Assembly (NCBI GenBank): GCA_003640385.1
Contig: RCAB01000685.1
Location: forward strand, 1-26,498
DNA from: Setaria digitata
Taxonomy: Eukaryota; Nematoda; Chromadorea; Rhabditida; Setariidae
Length of the DNA stretch: 26,498 nucleotides
Direction of reading: 5' to 3'
The translations under genes and the position numbers were made by a program. Position 1 is the first letter of the stretch. Each line of letters starts with the position of its first letter. Of the stretch, positions 11,901-21,135 are shown in pieces. A model generated the notes under the pieces. The model had not been told where the DNA came from. It saw nothing but the letters and a program-made list of their open reading frames with translations, and did not search any database.

Positions 11901-14900
11901 TTGGTTATCGGAACCACTATAATTAGAGTTATTTCGTGAATAGGAGATTTAAAACCAGAATTTGAATTCAAATTAAAAGGATTTTAATGGTGATTCAGGA
12001 TTTTACAAGCAGTTAGATTGAAATGATAATTACTCCATTTTGAAATTTTGTAAATGCAACATAAAACAATATTAATTATTGACTTGGTGAGGTAATTTGA
12101 TTACTTCAAAAACAACACAGTATGCTTGTTTAATTTGTTTGCCTTAGGCCTAAAACCTAAAAAGTAGATTAGGTTAACTTCATTTGCTTACCACAGTGAA
12201 ATGCAATTCTAGAATTTGCTTATTTTTAGATCAAAGCTCACACACATTTTATATAATTCCTTTTGAAGTATATTTATTCTGTATTCGTTGTATCAAGTTG
12301 TTGCTCTAAGTGTGAATATCGGGAAAAAAAAATAAGCCTTATTTGTAGGCATGACAATTTGAAATTTCAATAACAACCTAAAGATATCATTTTTTTAAAA
12401 GATCCCAAAATTTTCAGTCTCAGCCTGCTCTCGCATCTTTTGCTTTTTTCTACGTAGCAGTAAAAATTTATCTATCCATTAAATGTGCAAAGGATCTGTT
12501 CAAGCTTAGGTAAAATATACGGAAATGAAGAAATAAATAAGAACAAATGCTCATTTCTATATCACGCAAAACGTGCGCTACGTGATTAATAATAAGCCAT
12601 GTTAGTTGTAGACATAATTGCTATCAATCACGCCACAATAATACATGCAATACAGTTAGCACTAATCATATATCAAATAATGAAACATTGGCATTAGTAT
12701 AAAATGACTTACCAATAATCCATAATGCGTAATGATAGGGATTGCAACATGAAACGGTAGCATTATTCATGGTAATACGACCAAATCTACACCACGGTAA
12801 CGGATCTAACCTGTGTAATGCAGCATCTACCTGTAATAATGTGGCTAACATTATGAAGCATGAAGTAAGTGATCATTTGTTATCATAGAGTTAACAAAAG
12901 ATCAGCTGAAAGCCAAGAAATTAAAAGTAAAAGGAAAATGGTGCACAATAATCAGTTCTTTCTCCAAGGAATTAAATAACTAATTCATATTTTATGCGAA
13001 TCAAAAGGCAAACTATTTGTAGTCTACCTCTCAATGACTGTAAGGCTATTGTAGAGCGAAGTTCTTAACTTAGAGGTTATCATGAAGTATAGTTTACCTG
13101 CAATTCTTTCCATCGCCATAACTTGCAGCAAAGATAAGGTATAGACATAGGCTTATCAATCTGTGGTATCAGACCAGTATTTTCATAACGGTGATCCAGG
13201 AAGCCTTCATCGTCATCCGTCTCAGCTATATCTCGTGAGCAGCCCGGCATTTCCTCCATGATATCCATCGGGGGTCCTGGGGCACACTGTTTGATATCTC
13301 GACCACCACTTTGCACTGCCTTTAGAGTAAAGTTTTTAAATTTGCTAATAATCGGTAAATGCAAGAGTTAAATCTCAGAATTTCATGCTTTATTAAATAC
13401 TCAAATTTAATTGGTAGAGGTATGGAAGCTAGAAAAAAAAGTGTAAAGAGCTATATCATTTAAAAATGAAAAAAATAAGATTTGAAACTTGACAATCAAT
13501 CAAAATGAAGTCAAATTTCAAATTCAAATTCAGAAAAAGAAAATAGAAATAAAAGAGAAAGGAAACGTTTTTTTTCGAAAAACTTTTATTTTTTCCTTTT
13601 TTCCTCTTTTTTTTTGGCATTTCTCTATGGGAATACCATATAAATGTTTAAATCTAAAAATTGGACATTGCAATTTCAATTTCAATGAAATGTACAAATG
13701 CAAACATTCAATATTCCAAGTTCATTTTCACCAAAATATACAAAATTCTTGAAATTCAAAAAAAAAAAAAAAAATTCTTTTGATTAACCATGAAAACCTT
13801 TAGAATAGCGGCTAGATCTTCCGTATCAAAAGCGCGCAACAAACGATTGAAACGTCTCCGTGAACGTTTCTCGTCAGATGACTGAATGGTGCGTAACCTC
13901 CAAAGCCTGAAATGAAACGTCGTTATCAGAAATCAGTTCATTTCAATCACATGAAATGATAGGAAAGATAAGCTGCAACAAATTAATGATTGCAGCAAAG
14001 CTTCCTACAAAACATGATAAATAAGGCTTGATATGATAATTCTGCGGAAACTATTCGAACAGACTGATTTGGTAAAGAGGTAGTAGTTATTCTCTAAGCA
14101 GGAAAGCAAAGAATTACCGATTGGATTAGTTAATCGACTAAATGACAACAAGAATTATCAATCTACACAACTGATAAAAAGATATCGAGATATACCGGGA
14201 AGTTCTCCGGTGTAGAATAGAAATTAAACTGAACGTAACCTTTCAATGTGTCGCCTTCGTTCGGATAGGAGGCACCAAATTTCGCAATCCAACGGCATAC
14301 CGTTGCATTTGCGCGCTCCACTACCTCATCCCGACACAAATGCTGTGTCGGTCGCTCTTTTTCTGGAAAGAATTAATTAGCTAATGAGTAAATGGGTAAT
14401 TAGACAGTGAATAGCAGATATTAAAAATTATTAGAAATGATTTGTCAAGAAAATAAAGGAAAAAGAAAGCATCAGTATGGGATCCAATTAAGTGAAAATT
14501 AATTAATTAACGTATGAAAGGATAAATACTAGAAGAAAGCGTTCCAGATCGTTGAAATGAGCCTCCTTCAAGGTGTCGATGAATTCAAACTTATACACGA
14601 ATATCATAAAATTTAAATTACAACTTATTTCATTTCAATATTTTTAGATTCACAATTCCATAGCACTACAAGCAGTATTTGACTTGAATCTCTCGAGCTT
14701 TTTATCACAGCTCTTAAGCTTACTTTTCACTAATAGAAATAAAAGAGTTAAATCATTTGTAAATTCAAATATGCTGAAATTCTCTTGCAAAATAACATCA
14801 AGAATGAATATATTACAATTAAATTATTAAATCAGTGGGAAAGAGATTATATGAACAATGACTAAAACTTTGATGCGTTTCAGGTAATAGATAGTGCTAA

Positions 14901-14997
14901 TAATGACAATAATAAATAATAATAATAACAATAATAATAAATAATAGTAATAATAAAATAATAATAAATAATAATATTAAACAATAATAATAATAAC

Positions 14998-15030
<33 letters not shown>

Positions 15031-15828
15031 CGATAACAATTGCTAGCAGCAATTAATAATGATAATTAATAATATTAACAACAGTAATAGTAATGCTAAA
15101 TTATAATTAGTAGTAATAAATGATGATAGTTATTGATAATAATTAATGATATCAATTATCATTAATAATGAGTAATAATAAAAGTAAACAATGAGCAATT
15201 GTAAGATAAATAATAAATAACAGTGAACAAAAAAGGCAATGGAGTGAAAGTTAGCAGTAAACTGAATGAATAGATATAAAAGTAATATATACATGTTGAA
15301 GTAATTAACTATGCATATATATATATATATATATATAATAGTTCCCCAAATTATTTAAGCACTTCTTCTTTCCTTATAAATTCCTAAATTATTTATGAGA
15401 AAGAAGGCGCACATTCTTTTTCTTCCTTTAAGGTTTCATCCAAACCATAAAATCCAATTATTTTGAATTTTTCTTCCTTCTACCTCTTTGGAATGAATAA
15501 AAATGAAAGAATCCAAAAGATGTTTTTATAGCAATGCTTTTAACTCTTTCCTTTTTATGTATTATTCTGATTATTTCTATTATTAAAAAAAAAAAAAAAA
15601 TGCATATTATTAAATTGCCAAGCAATATGTTTCCAACTCCTTCTGATTTTTTTTTTTTTTTTTTTTTCAATCAATGACAATTCCTTTAAATCAGACAATT
15701 AAATGGCTAGCCAAGCCTGAAATTAATAAAACATCATGCTTTGCTCATTTTTTTTTTTTTTTTTTTTTTGATAATCTGACTGAATGATTAAATTATCATC
15801 ACAATTGCTATTCGCTTGTTGCAAAAAA

Positions 15829-15859
<31 letters not shown>

Positions 15860-17544
15860 GTAGAAGCACAAAATTTGAAATTCAATGTCAGCGCAATTTT
15901 GTGAAATAGTTCAAACTACATAAAGTAAATAATCCATTATCTTGCTTTTACAGTAGTTATTTTTTATCACAATTTCTTGAAAAAAAGGAAGAAGAAAAAA
16001 GCAGGGAAAAAAACTAATGAAATTTAGTTAAATGTCATTTTACCAATGTCATTTTAAGTTAAAATTTGTTTAGAAATTTCTAATAAAATTGAAATTCTTT
16101 CCCTGTCCTATTAGATTATTCGCTCAAAAAATTGTCCTCATTCCAGCATTATCATAATCATTCAATGTTTTTCAAAGGCTATATGCATAAATTATATTTT
16201 ATTTAACATGAAATAATTCTAATTTTATTATCACAGTGCTGGAATTGATTATTTATTAAATGAATAAACAAATAACAAACAATTACTTCTTGAAAATCGA
16301 AGCAGAAAATTTTCGTCTTTTTTGTTTTAAATGTTCGATAAATAAACTAACTTCTCCTTAAACAGCGACAACAATAGCCATGTCATACTGGAATGAATAG
16401 TGAATAGGAAAAGTTTTTCAATTCCATCTCAAACTTATGCCTTATTCTCGTCCCATCCTGTCCACTGAACCAAAATCGATTTGAAAAATAGGGAAAAGCT
16501 TTGTGAGTTATAAATCAAATTTTCATCTTTTTTTTTTTTTTTTTGTTTGTTTCCCTCAAGGAACCATTTGTTTTCCTCACTTCCTATCTCTCTAATTTCA
16601 TTTTTTTCTTTTTTTTTTTGTTCTTCGAGAAAGTTTCCATCAGATTTAAAAGTGATAATTTGACAAATTGTTTTAAATTTTCCCCAATAACAAACCGTTT
16701 TACGTCTGAGATCTGGAATATACATTGAATATCTTGAAAAGACAATCATTTAATGTACAATTTTCAGCATAACATTTTAGTGATTGCCATTCACTAACCC
16801 AATATATCTTAACTTGACTTAAAAAACTTTTATCAGTGAAAAAAGAAAAAAAAAATCTCATTTTTTAAAATTTATCTTCAGAATGTCAACATTATTATCA
16901 CTCTTAATCACTGTAAAAAAAACCGACGTTTGCATAATTCAAACAAATAAATTCAATTGAAATTTTAAAATAAATTGGAAATTTATTAGGGGCAGCTAAA
17001 AATTTTCTCAGCTGAATGGTAACAACACCAATTGTTCCATATTTCTTTAGCATATAATTATCATCATCAATCTTCCACTGCATTTCTTAAAATACATCGC
17101 TAATCTCAAAAGATCAAGAAAAGATTCAATAATATCGCTGAGACGGAATTAGCTGCTTTTTAGTATCGTTATGGAAAATTTATGCAAAGTTAATGAAATC
17201 ATAAAAAATCAATAAATACAATTAAAAAAAAAAAAAAAGCAATATAAGAGAGGAGGAAAAAAGTCAAAGCAAACCTGCAAAAATCAATTATCTCCCGAGA
17301 AATATCGAATCCTCGCTGATTTGATTGGTGAGAAATAGAAATTACAGGTAAAGAATGAAGAAAAAAAAAAAACAAATTAGTAAGATAGAAAGAAAGCAAT
17401 ATAGAAATCACTAGGATTTTTGATTTTTGATTTCTTTCTTTTTTTTTTTAATATATATATAAATATATATAAAAATTTGTCGTCTTATAAATGATATTGG
17501 TGCTGCTTGCGTTGAAGTATAGTTGTCGCCGTTTACCTTCGCAT
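8666..17544 (-). CDS. Inhibitory Smad (Smad6/7-like), eight coding exons
   Basis: The model joins, in transcript order, 17544-17537, 13906-13798, 13319-13098, 12830-12713, 11101-11024, 10419-10276, 9445-9232 and 8951-8666. All junctions agree in phase, giving 392 residues. The N-terminus MRRLWRLR matches the RRLWR start of vertebrate Smad6/7. MH1 (about 25-150) keeps the zinc ligands Cys51, Cys127, Cys141 and His146, within CCNPYHY. The linker (about 153-226) is rich in Ser, Pro and Thr, with SP sites but no PPxY motif for Smurf binding. MH2 (about 227-392) keeps VWLYN and the L3 loop GKGWG (366-368 for GWG). The protein ends right after PCRYEIIF, as inhibitory Smads do, with no SSxS receptor-phosphorylation tail. 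Family knowledge: such proteins restrain TGF-beta/BMP signalling at receptors and in the nucleus. Oddities are Arg382 where family members carry Trp (PCW), and a shortened middle of MH2. The nearest C. elegans counterpart would be tag-68, but orthology was not tested. Confidence 0.85.
9232..9445 (-). CDS. Smad gene, coding exon 7 (first half of MH2)
   Basis: The acceptor is AAATTTCAG. The exon reads WAHLYRWREKERMDEHG, matching the W-x-x-x-A-Y-W-E start of vertebrate inhibitory-Smad MH2 domains, and ends EAQEVWLYN. The central part is shorter than in Smad7, and the FCLGQL core motif is replaced by VCIQWDI. The donor is AG|GTACAC, with two bases carried over. Confidence 0.9.
9446..10275 (-). 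other. Smad intron 6
   Basis: AT-rich intron between linker exon 6 and MH2 exon 7. No other coding signal was seen on either strand. Confidence 0.7.
10276..10419 (-). CDS. Smad gene, coding exon 6 (linker)
   Basis: The acceptor is CAGTTTCAG. The exon reads VTNDTGFGDEITGTSVANN, then LLADSPTSPQT and SNQSYSS. The Ser/Thr-Pro pairs are potential proline-directed kinase sites. The donor is G|GTTTAT with one base carried over, which joins in frame to AWAHLY of the MH2 exon. It is also a 144-base, phase 1-1 exon and could be skipped in frame. Confidence 0.8.
10739..10999 (+). CDS. Hypothetical ORF inside a Smad intron (opposite strand)
   Basis: Eighty-six codons from ATG 10739, starting MSPKVRAEVENLLISITKK and continuing with DDSIMLSQQRQQEVQ. 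The first 55 codons have the helical, charged composition and mixed third-base use of real protein. The rest (FSSSFLSKRT) looks like chance. It lies in the intron between linker exons 5 and 6, antisense to the Smad gene. A strong donor-like GTAAGG follows the stop near 11005. Its style faintly recalls nematode SXP/RAL-2 (DUF148) secreted antigens, but I cannot show homology. It could be a nested gene exon, a degenerate copy, or chance. Confidence 0.3.
   Translation: MSPKVRAEVENLLISITKKTGDTIDDSIMLSQQRQQEVQMLGHEAITYLYFPQNLFISHQSNAFEAKFVEYFVNNIFSSSFLSKRT
11024..11101 (-). CDS. Smad gene, coding exon 5 (linker)
   Basis: A 78-base exon between acceptor TTTTCCAG and donor T|GTAAGT, with one base carried in and one out, so it could be skipped without changing frame. 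It reads NPGSSSDEESLSGGLNGAVP, an acidic Ser/Gly-rich linker. It has no motif that I can name. Confidence 0.75.
11102..12712 (-). other. Smad intron 4
   Basis: AT-rich intron. It holds an A run (about 11434-11455) and the ATATC repeat at 11511. An inverted ATCACG...CGTGAT pair lies near 12562-12583. A hydrophobic open frame at 11507-11740 is mostly repeat-derived. Confidence 0.6.
11511..11549 (+). repeat. Pentanucleotide (CATAT/ATATC)n repeat
   Basis: About eight units with one interruption (CACATC). Read on the minus strand it is a string of GATA-containing units. Confidence 0.9.
12713..12830 (-). CDS. Smad gene, coding exon 4 (MH1 end)
   Basis: Residues 114-152, starting VDAALHRLDPLPWCRFG, then ATVSCCNPYHYALWII. 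Cys127, Cys141 and His146 complete the MH1 zinc site. The CCNPYH spelling is the inhibitory-Smad form, where receptor-activated Smads have CVNPYH. The donor is G|GTAAGT, with one base carried over. Confidence 0.9.
13098..13319 (-). CDS. Smad gene, coding exon 3 (MH1 middle)
   Basis: Seventy-four codons, residues 40-113, starting AVQSGGRDIKQCAPG. Cys51 (IKQC) is the first zinc ligand. An acidic insert (ETDDDEG) separates it from PYLCCKLWRWKELQ, which matches the LLCKVFRWPDL block of Smad7. The donor is CAG|GTAAAC, phase 0. Confidence 0.9.
13798..13906 (-). CDS. Smad gene, coding exon 2 (start of MH1)
   Basis: The acceptor is TTTCATTTCAG. The exon reads LWRLRTIQSSDEKRSRRR and onward to AAILK, residues 4-39. 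It includes an Arg-rich basic stretch and the first MH1 helices (RLLRAF, DLAAILK), which align with the LLKRLKE...LLQAVES region of vertebrate Smad7. The donor is AAG|GTTTTC, phase 0. Confidence 0.85.
14163..14607 (-). CDS. Candidate nested two-exon gene in the Smad intron
   Basis: Two adjoining minus-strand segments look coding. The first runs from ATG at 14607 to 14530 (26 codons, with EFIDTLKEAHFNDLERFLL) and ends at donor CTA|GTATTT. The second starts after the acceptor TTTCTTTCCAG at 14363; a phase-0 join needs the AG at 14356-14355. It reads CRDEVVERANATVCRWIAKF and onward to a TAG at 14163-14165. Its codons are mixed and GC-richer than the surroundings. An AAAG|GTTACG donor at 14239 would instead make a 123-base, phase 1-1 exon. 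Neither form fits the Smad frame, because Smad exon 2 needs two carried bases. I recognise no family. It may be a small nested gene, an alternative Smad 5' end, or a decayed exon. Confidence 0.35.
14896..15135 (+). repeat. AAT trinucleotide microsatellite region
   Basis: Long imperfect (AAT)n with AAC, AGT and GAT variants. The purest stretch is about 14983-15029. Confidence 0.9.
15315..15338. repeat. (AT)n dinucleotide repeat
   Basis: About eleven AT units, in the same intron as the AAT repeat. Confidence 0.9.
15648..15850. repeat. Cluster of T and A homopolymers
   Basis: T runs at about 15649-15667 and 15750-15769 face an A run at about 15823-15847. The opposed T and A tracts could fold or cause polymerase slippage. 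Confidence 0.85.
17275..17315 (-). other. Possible alternative 5' exon for the Smad gene
   Basis: A 41-base segment between acceptor CAATCAAATCAG and donor AG|GTTTGC reads RGFDISREIIDFC plus a carried AG. That phase joins in frame to Smad exon 2, again giving Arg-Leu-Trp-Arg. It needs a phase-0 exon before it, and none was found. It competes with the exon at 17537. Confidence 0.25.
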
Positions 17545-17582
17545 CTTCGAAAATATTTGCCTTTATTTTTTGATTAGTAAAA
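17537..17582 (-). CDS. Smad gene, start-codon exon
   Basis: The acceptor is a T tract ending in GCAG (minus strand, AG at 17584-17583). An in-frame TAA precedes ATG at 17544-17542. Only ATG CGA AG is coding, before donor GTAAAC. The two carried bases (AG) complete Arg3 with the next exon, giving MRRLWR, the conserved inhibitory-Smad start. The coding part is 17537-17544; the rest is 5' UTR. Because only eight bases code, the assignment rests on phase and on the RRLWR match. A rival exon at 17275-17315 also supplies AG. Confidence 0.55.
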
Positions 17583-18040
17583 CTGCAAAAAAAAAAACTT
17601 TTTAATTAATGAAGTGTAATTTGGTGTTTGTAGAAATGTGAACGAATAAATGAGTGGATGTGGATGAACGAAAACTATCGACTGCAAAAATATTTAGCGT
17701 ATATTTCTGACGTAATAAAGTAGTCAAAGAGGAACTGTCTGAATTGTTTAGTATAAGAGTTTCTCACTCAGATCCAAGCATATTTGGATTCACTGGAGAT
17801 ATTAACTAGTTAGTTGCAGATAGGTTGTTCAGTTGCCTATCAGCAAAATAGATTCCACCATAAATCGGAATTTCCGAATTATCAGAGGGTGGTGGATTTG
17901 TGCAGCAGTGAAATTCTGTAGAATGATACAGCTCAGGAAATGATACGATAGATTCTAAAAAATAGAAATTTTAAGTTCACAGGTCAGGTGGCCAATGACG
18001 AGGGAAGCAGCAGGAAGAGAAAGAAAGAAATTACAGAGAA

Positions 18041-18054
18041 GTATTCATAGCAAC
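18041..18054 (+). promoter_or_regulatory. X-box-like site (RFX/DAF-19 type), weak
   Basis: The 14 bases match the RYYNYYATRRNRAC form of the nematode X-box at all but one fixed position. They lie about 500 bases upstream of the Smad start-codon exon, inside the inferred 5'-UTR intron. One such match may well be chance. Confidence 0.15.
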
Positions 18055-19152
18055 GGATGAGAAATGCAATTAAGAATAAGTTACTAATTTAAATTAGTGT
18101 GGAAAAAAGAAACAGTGAATGGATGGGAGCAATTTATTGAGTCATCGTGCATTTAACTCTTACATAAAACTTCTATCAACGAAAATTTCATAACTAAAAT
18201 TAGTTCTGAAAGCTGAAAAACCAAAAAGTTTATGGAAAATCAGAATCATATCACATCATAATTTGGAGAAACGTCCTCCTCTTTAATTTCTCTCAGTTAT
18301 TAAAACTGGAAATTGCAAGTTATTCTGCAATAAAAACAATGAAACACAGAGCAAAATAAAAACAAGGTTGCAGAAAGTTTTCCTCATCTTAGCTGAGCTT
18401 TTTCATAGAAGATCGAAAGAGAGCTTAATACGATTAATTAGATGTCAAAACTTCATTATACTGATGTATTAGGAATGATTTTTATCGAATCTGAAGATTT
18501 GGAAGAATCTGTAGGCATGCATTCTTTTTTCGGTTCGTAGCAACATCAGTGAAAATATGACGGAGAAGAAAAGATAAAATTAAAATAAATGGAGGAGCTC
18601 GACTAATGAGTGAAAATAAGAGAAAGGATACCTGAAAATTGTTGTTAAAGTTAGAACATTACATAACTACAATGAAAATTCTTAAAAAAAAAAGCCAAAT
18701 TTTTCCTCACATAACTCTCTTTTCTTTTATTTTCATCTTTTTTTTTTTTCCTTTATTTTTAGGAAGGAGAGAGGAAAAACTGAATGAAAGATGACGGATG
18801 AGAAAGCAAAAATTTTAGTTAATTTGAAAATGCTTTCTAAAATTTTGGGTTTACTCTCAGTGAGACCTTGTCGTTCGTCCTTCTAGCTTATGCTATTTGT
18901 CTTGCTTAACTAACTCCAAAAGAAAAGAAAAAAAAAAAAGTTATTTCGATTAATTCGAAAATACTTTCAAAATTTACTACCACTTAGCTTGTTGTCTTTC
19001 CATCTTATTGTTTTCATCTTTTCATAGCTAATTGTTTCAGAAGTTAGGAGTTTACATGCAATATAATTGGCTATCAGGTTTTATAACAACTCAATGCTTT
19101 TAGCATTCATCATCTATTCGAAAACAGGAAGCAAGAGTAGTGGTGGTTTCTG

Positions 19153-19290
19153 TCATTATAGCTAATACTGCCACAACAGCAACAACAACAATTACTACAC
19201 TAACAACAATAACAATTGTCACACAACGGGCAAAAGCAACACCACCAACAACTACTGCACCAACAACAATTACTAGTTCAACAACAACAA
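19153..19290 (+). repeat. (ACA)n / CAA-rich low-complexity tract
   Basis: Imperfect CAA/ACA repeat whose open frame would be a Thr-rich chain. It is treated as a microsatellite, not as protein. Confidence 0.7.
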
Positions 19291-19335
19291 AGATGGAAGA
19301 CTGTGAGGAAGAGAGGGCCAGGGTGACTAACTTAC

Positions 19336-19700
19336 GTTACTTTACAGCGTTATAAACAAATGTTCGTTTATTCTCAGCCGTATGATTGTGTCACATATCT
19401 GCGATCGGCAAGGATCATCACTGATGCTTCTTGCATTCTTGCGTGTTTGCGTGCGTCCTGCGTGCGTGCTTGCGTGCTGCGTGTGTGTCTGTTCACTTGT
19501 ACATGTGATTCCGTCAGATTCCTCACTTGTAGAAGAGTAGGAAGAAACAGTTGCACACGTACGTCCTGTTCATCACTGCGTTACTTCCCTTTCGAATCTT
19601 CCGGACCTTCACCATTCTGGTACTTTTCGACTTTCCGGAGAGGTCAGAGCACGGAACGAATTTGTGATTGCATTCATTATTTCATTCAATAAAGTTTATC
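19336..19700 (-). other. Inferred non-coding first exon of the Smad gene
   Basis: This stretch ends on the minus strand at a near-ideal donor (AAC|GTAAGT). It lies between the GC-rich promoter-like block and the start-codon exon. The right-hand limit (transcription start) is not visible and is set by guess. It contains CGTGC-type repeats at about 19438-19490. Confidence 0.3.
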
Positions 19701-19844
19701 AATGAGAGGAAGAAAAAGGAAGGGAGAAAGAGGGAGAGAGGAGGAGAGAGACAGGATGGAAAGAAAAGAAAATAGCACTGAAATGGAAAACTACTTGTGG
19801 CTTGCTGACTGGTTCGTCCATTGCGTGTCAAATTTGCTGTCCAC

Positions 19845-19890
19845 TATAAATAGAGCGGGGGCGGGAAAGTGCGGGGGCGAGGAGGGGCGC
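19845..19890. promoter_or_regulatory. TATA element next to GC boxes
   Basis: TATAAATAG at 19845-19853 is followed by two GGGGGCG boxes and GAGGGGCGCG. Read on the minus strand, the GC boxes lie upstream of a TATTTATAG element, the right order for a promoter firing toward the Smad gene. Read on the plus strand the TATA match is better, but the GC boxes are downstream. Confidence 0.4.
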
Positions 19891-20111
19891 GAAGACTCTT
19901 TCAGGAACAAATGCATAGATTAAAAGCGAAGAAAGATTCAAATGTTTTCGAAATGATACACAAGTACACGCACACGTACACGTAAGATGCTCACGCGCGT
20001 ATACGTAAGCGTACATAAAGTTGGAAAGAATTCCCGCATATGCAGCTTTTCACTTCGCTCACCTTACGCCAGAATGAAATTTAATTACCGTCCAGATGAC
20101 TTACAAATTCA

Positions 20112-20189
20112 ACGCGTACGCTTTATCACACCAACTCCCTCGTTATCACTGCTATCATCCATAGCAACATATCAAATTATCGTACGCGT
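20112..20189. repeat. Inverted repeat ACGCGTACG / CGTACGCGT
   Basis: A perfect 9-base inverted pair at 20112-20120 and 20181-20189, separated by 60 bases, each with an internal ACGCGT palindrome. It sits at the edge of the GC-rich island. It could be paired protein-binding sites or a hairpin. Confidence 0.6.
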
Positions 20190-20200
20190 GAGATGATATT

Positions 20201-21002
20201 AAAGGATACATTTGAAGTTATCCTTCTTCAGCTACGCTGCGAATAATTAATCTGTTGCAGTCATTTCATGAAGTTCAAATGTTCATTCTCTCAAACTTGA
20301 CTGATAAGCTGCGAAAGACAAATGATCGATGAATGCAGTGCTTCTTAACAGTTAGCTAGCTTTTATCACTAGGCTCTTTTTTTTTTTCCGGAAATCCATC
20401 ACTCTTGAGATACGTCGAGACATCAATACAGTCCTGTCCTTCCAGCAGTACAACATAAATTTCCAGTACTGACAGTTTTGTTTCAGTTCCTCAAAAATAC
20501 ACTCATTCAATTGGCTCCTTTAAAATTTTGCTCCTTAATGTTAACATTAATTACTGGACAATAATGATAATGAGTAATTGCAGCACTGATAATAGCATGT
20601 TTTTACTCGGCAAATAGTTTGGTTTCAGTTTGTATTTCGTTCCTTCCTCAACCATCACTTCATTAGTCTATCGGTGATCATGCATGTGATTCTTGTGACC
20701 ATTTTTGCCAACTTCATTTATTGTTTGATTTGAAAAATGACCCGAAGCAAATGTATCTTTCAAAATATAAAATTCAAAAGCCATTTGTCGATGAGAAACA
20801 CAGTGCAAATAATAAATCAAAAAGTAACGACGTTGACCATTTAACTATTTCCAGCCAATTTTTCTAGATTAAAATAAGCGAAGGAAAAAGAACTGAATGA
20901 AATGAGTGGAGGAAAAAAAAAAAGACGATTGGCAGTTCCATCAACAGTCTTCTGAAGTGTCATCCTTCAGATCCATGATAAAATATTATTAATATCATTG
21001 AA
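20201..21002. other. No gene seen
   Basis: AT-rich flank to the right of the island. A short hydrophobic frame from ATG near 20682 is 17 codons long and has no splice context. Confidence 0.5.
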
Positions 21003-21108
21003 ATTTTGAAATATGAATAATTTTAATCACAAATTACAGTAAACTGTGTGTAACAATTTTGGAATATGAATAATTTTTGTCAGAAATTACGGTAAACCAT
21101 GTATAATC
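21003..21108 (+). repeat. Imperfect 53-base tandem duplication
   Basis: Two adjacent copies share the pattern ATTTTG-AATATGAATAATTTT and then AAATTAC-GTAAAC, with scattered substitutions, so the duplication is not recent. A second pair, TGTATGAATTACAAATT, repeats just after it, at about 21132 and 21169. Confidence 0.75.
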
Positions 21109-21135
21109 GTAGGTTCGGGTATACTTGAAAAATGT

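Larger units (their letters stand above)
13907..17536 (-). other. Long Smad intron before coding exon 2
   Basis: About 3.6 kb between the start-codon exon and the MH1 exons. It is packed with simple repeats (AAT, AT, A and T runs) at 14880-15850. It also contains several minus-strand exon-like segments listed separately. Confidence 0.55.
17583..19335 (-). other. Inferred 5'-UTR intron of the Smad gene
   Basis: The strong minus-strand donor AAC|GTAAGT at 19335 pairs naturally with the acceptor (long T tract, GCAG) at 17583. No coding exon was found between them. AT-rich, with runs at 18738-18750 and 18929-18940. Confidence 0.4.
19380..20200. promoter_or_regulatory. GC- and CpG-rich island, probable promoter region
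   Basis: By far the most GC-rich block of the window. In order it holds CGTGC repeats, a Cys-codon-rich pseudo-frame, a TATA element and GC boxes near 19845-19890, and a CG/ACGT-rich tract at about 19962-20015. Its position upstream of the minus-strand Smad gene suggests that it drives that gene. An unseen plus-strand transcript is also possible. Confidence 0.4.

Noticed and set aside
16369..16408. Minus-strand MTWLLLSLF-like start just after a TTCCAG
   Set aside because: Looks like a signal peptide after a possible trans-splice site, but it ends after 19 codons without a donor.
16435..16464. Minus-strand exon-like WTGWDENKA-stop after a TTCAG
   Set aside because: Good acceptor but only nine codons and no upstream partner in phase. 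Too little to call.
16435..16749. Minus-strand 104-codon Lys-rich frame
   Set aside because: Passes through A runs coding poly-Lys. Typical of chance in AT-rich DNA.
19140..19355. Thr-rich open frame resembling a mucin
   Set aside because: Derived from an ACA/CAA microsatellite. No signal peptide or splice context.
19360..19692. Plus-strand open frame of 110 codons, Cys/Arg-rich
   Set aside because: It is the longest frame of its area, but it arises from the CGTGC repeats and low stop density of the GC-rich island. It has no splice or family signal.
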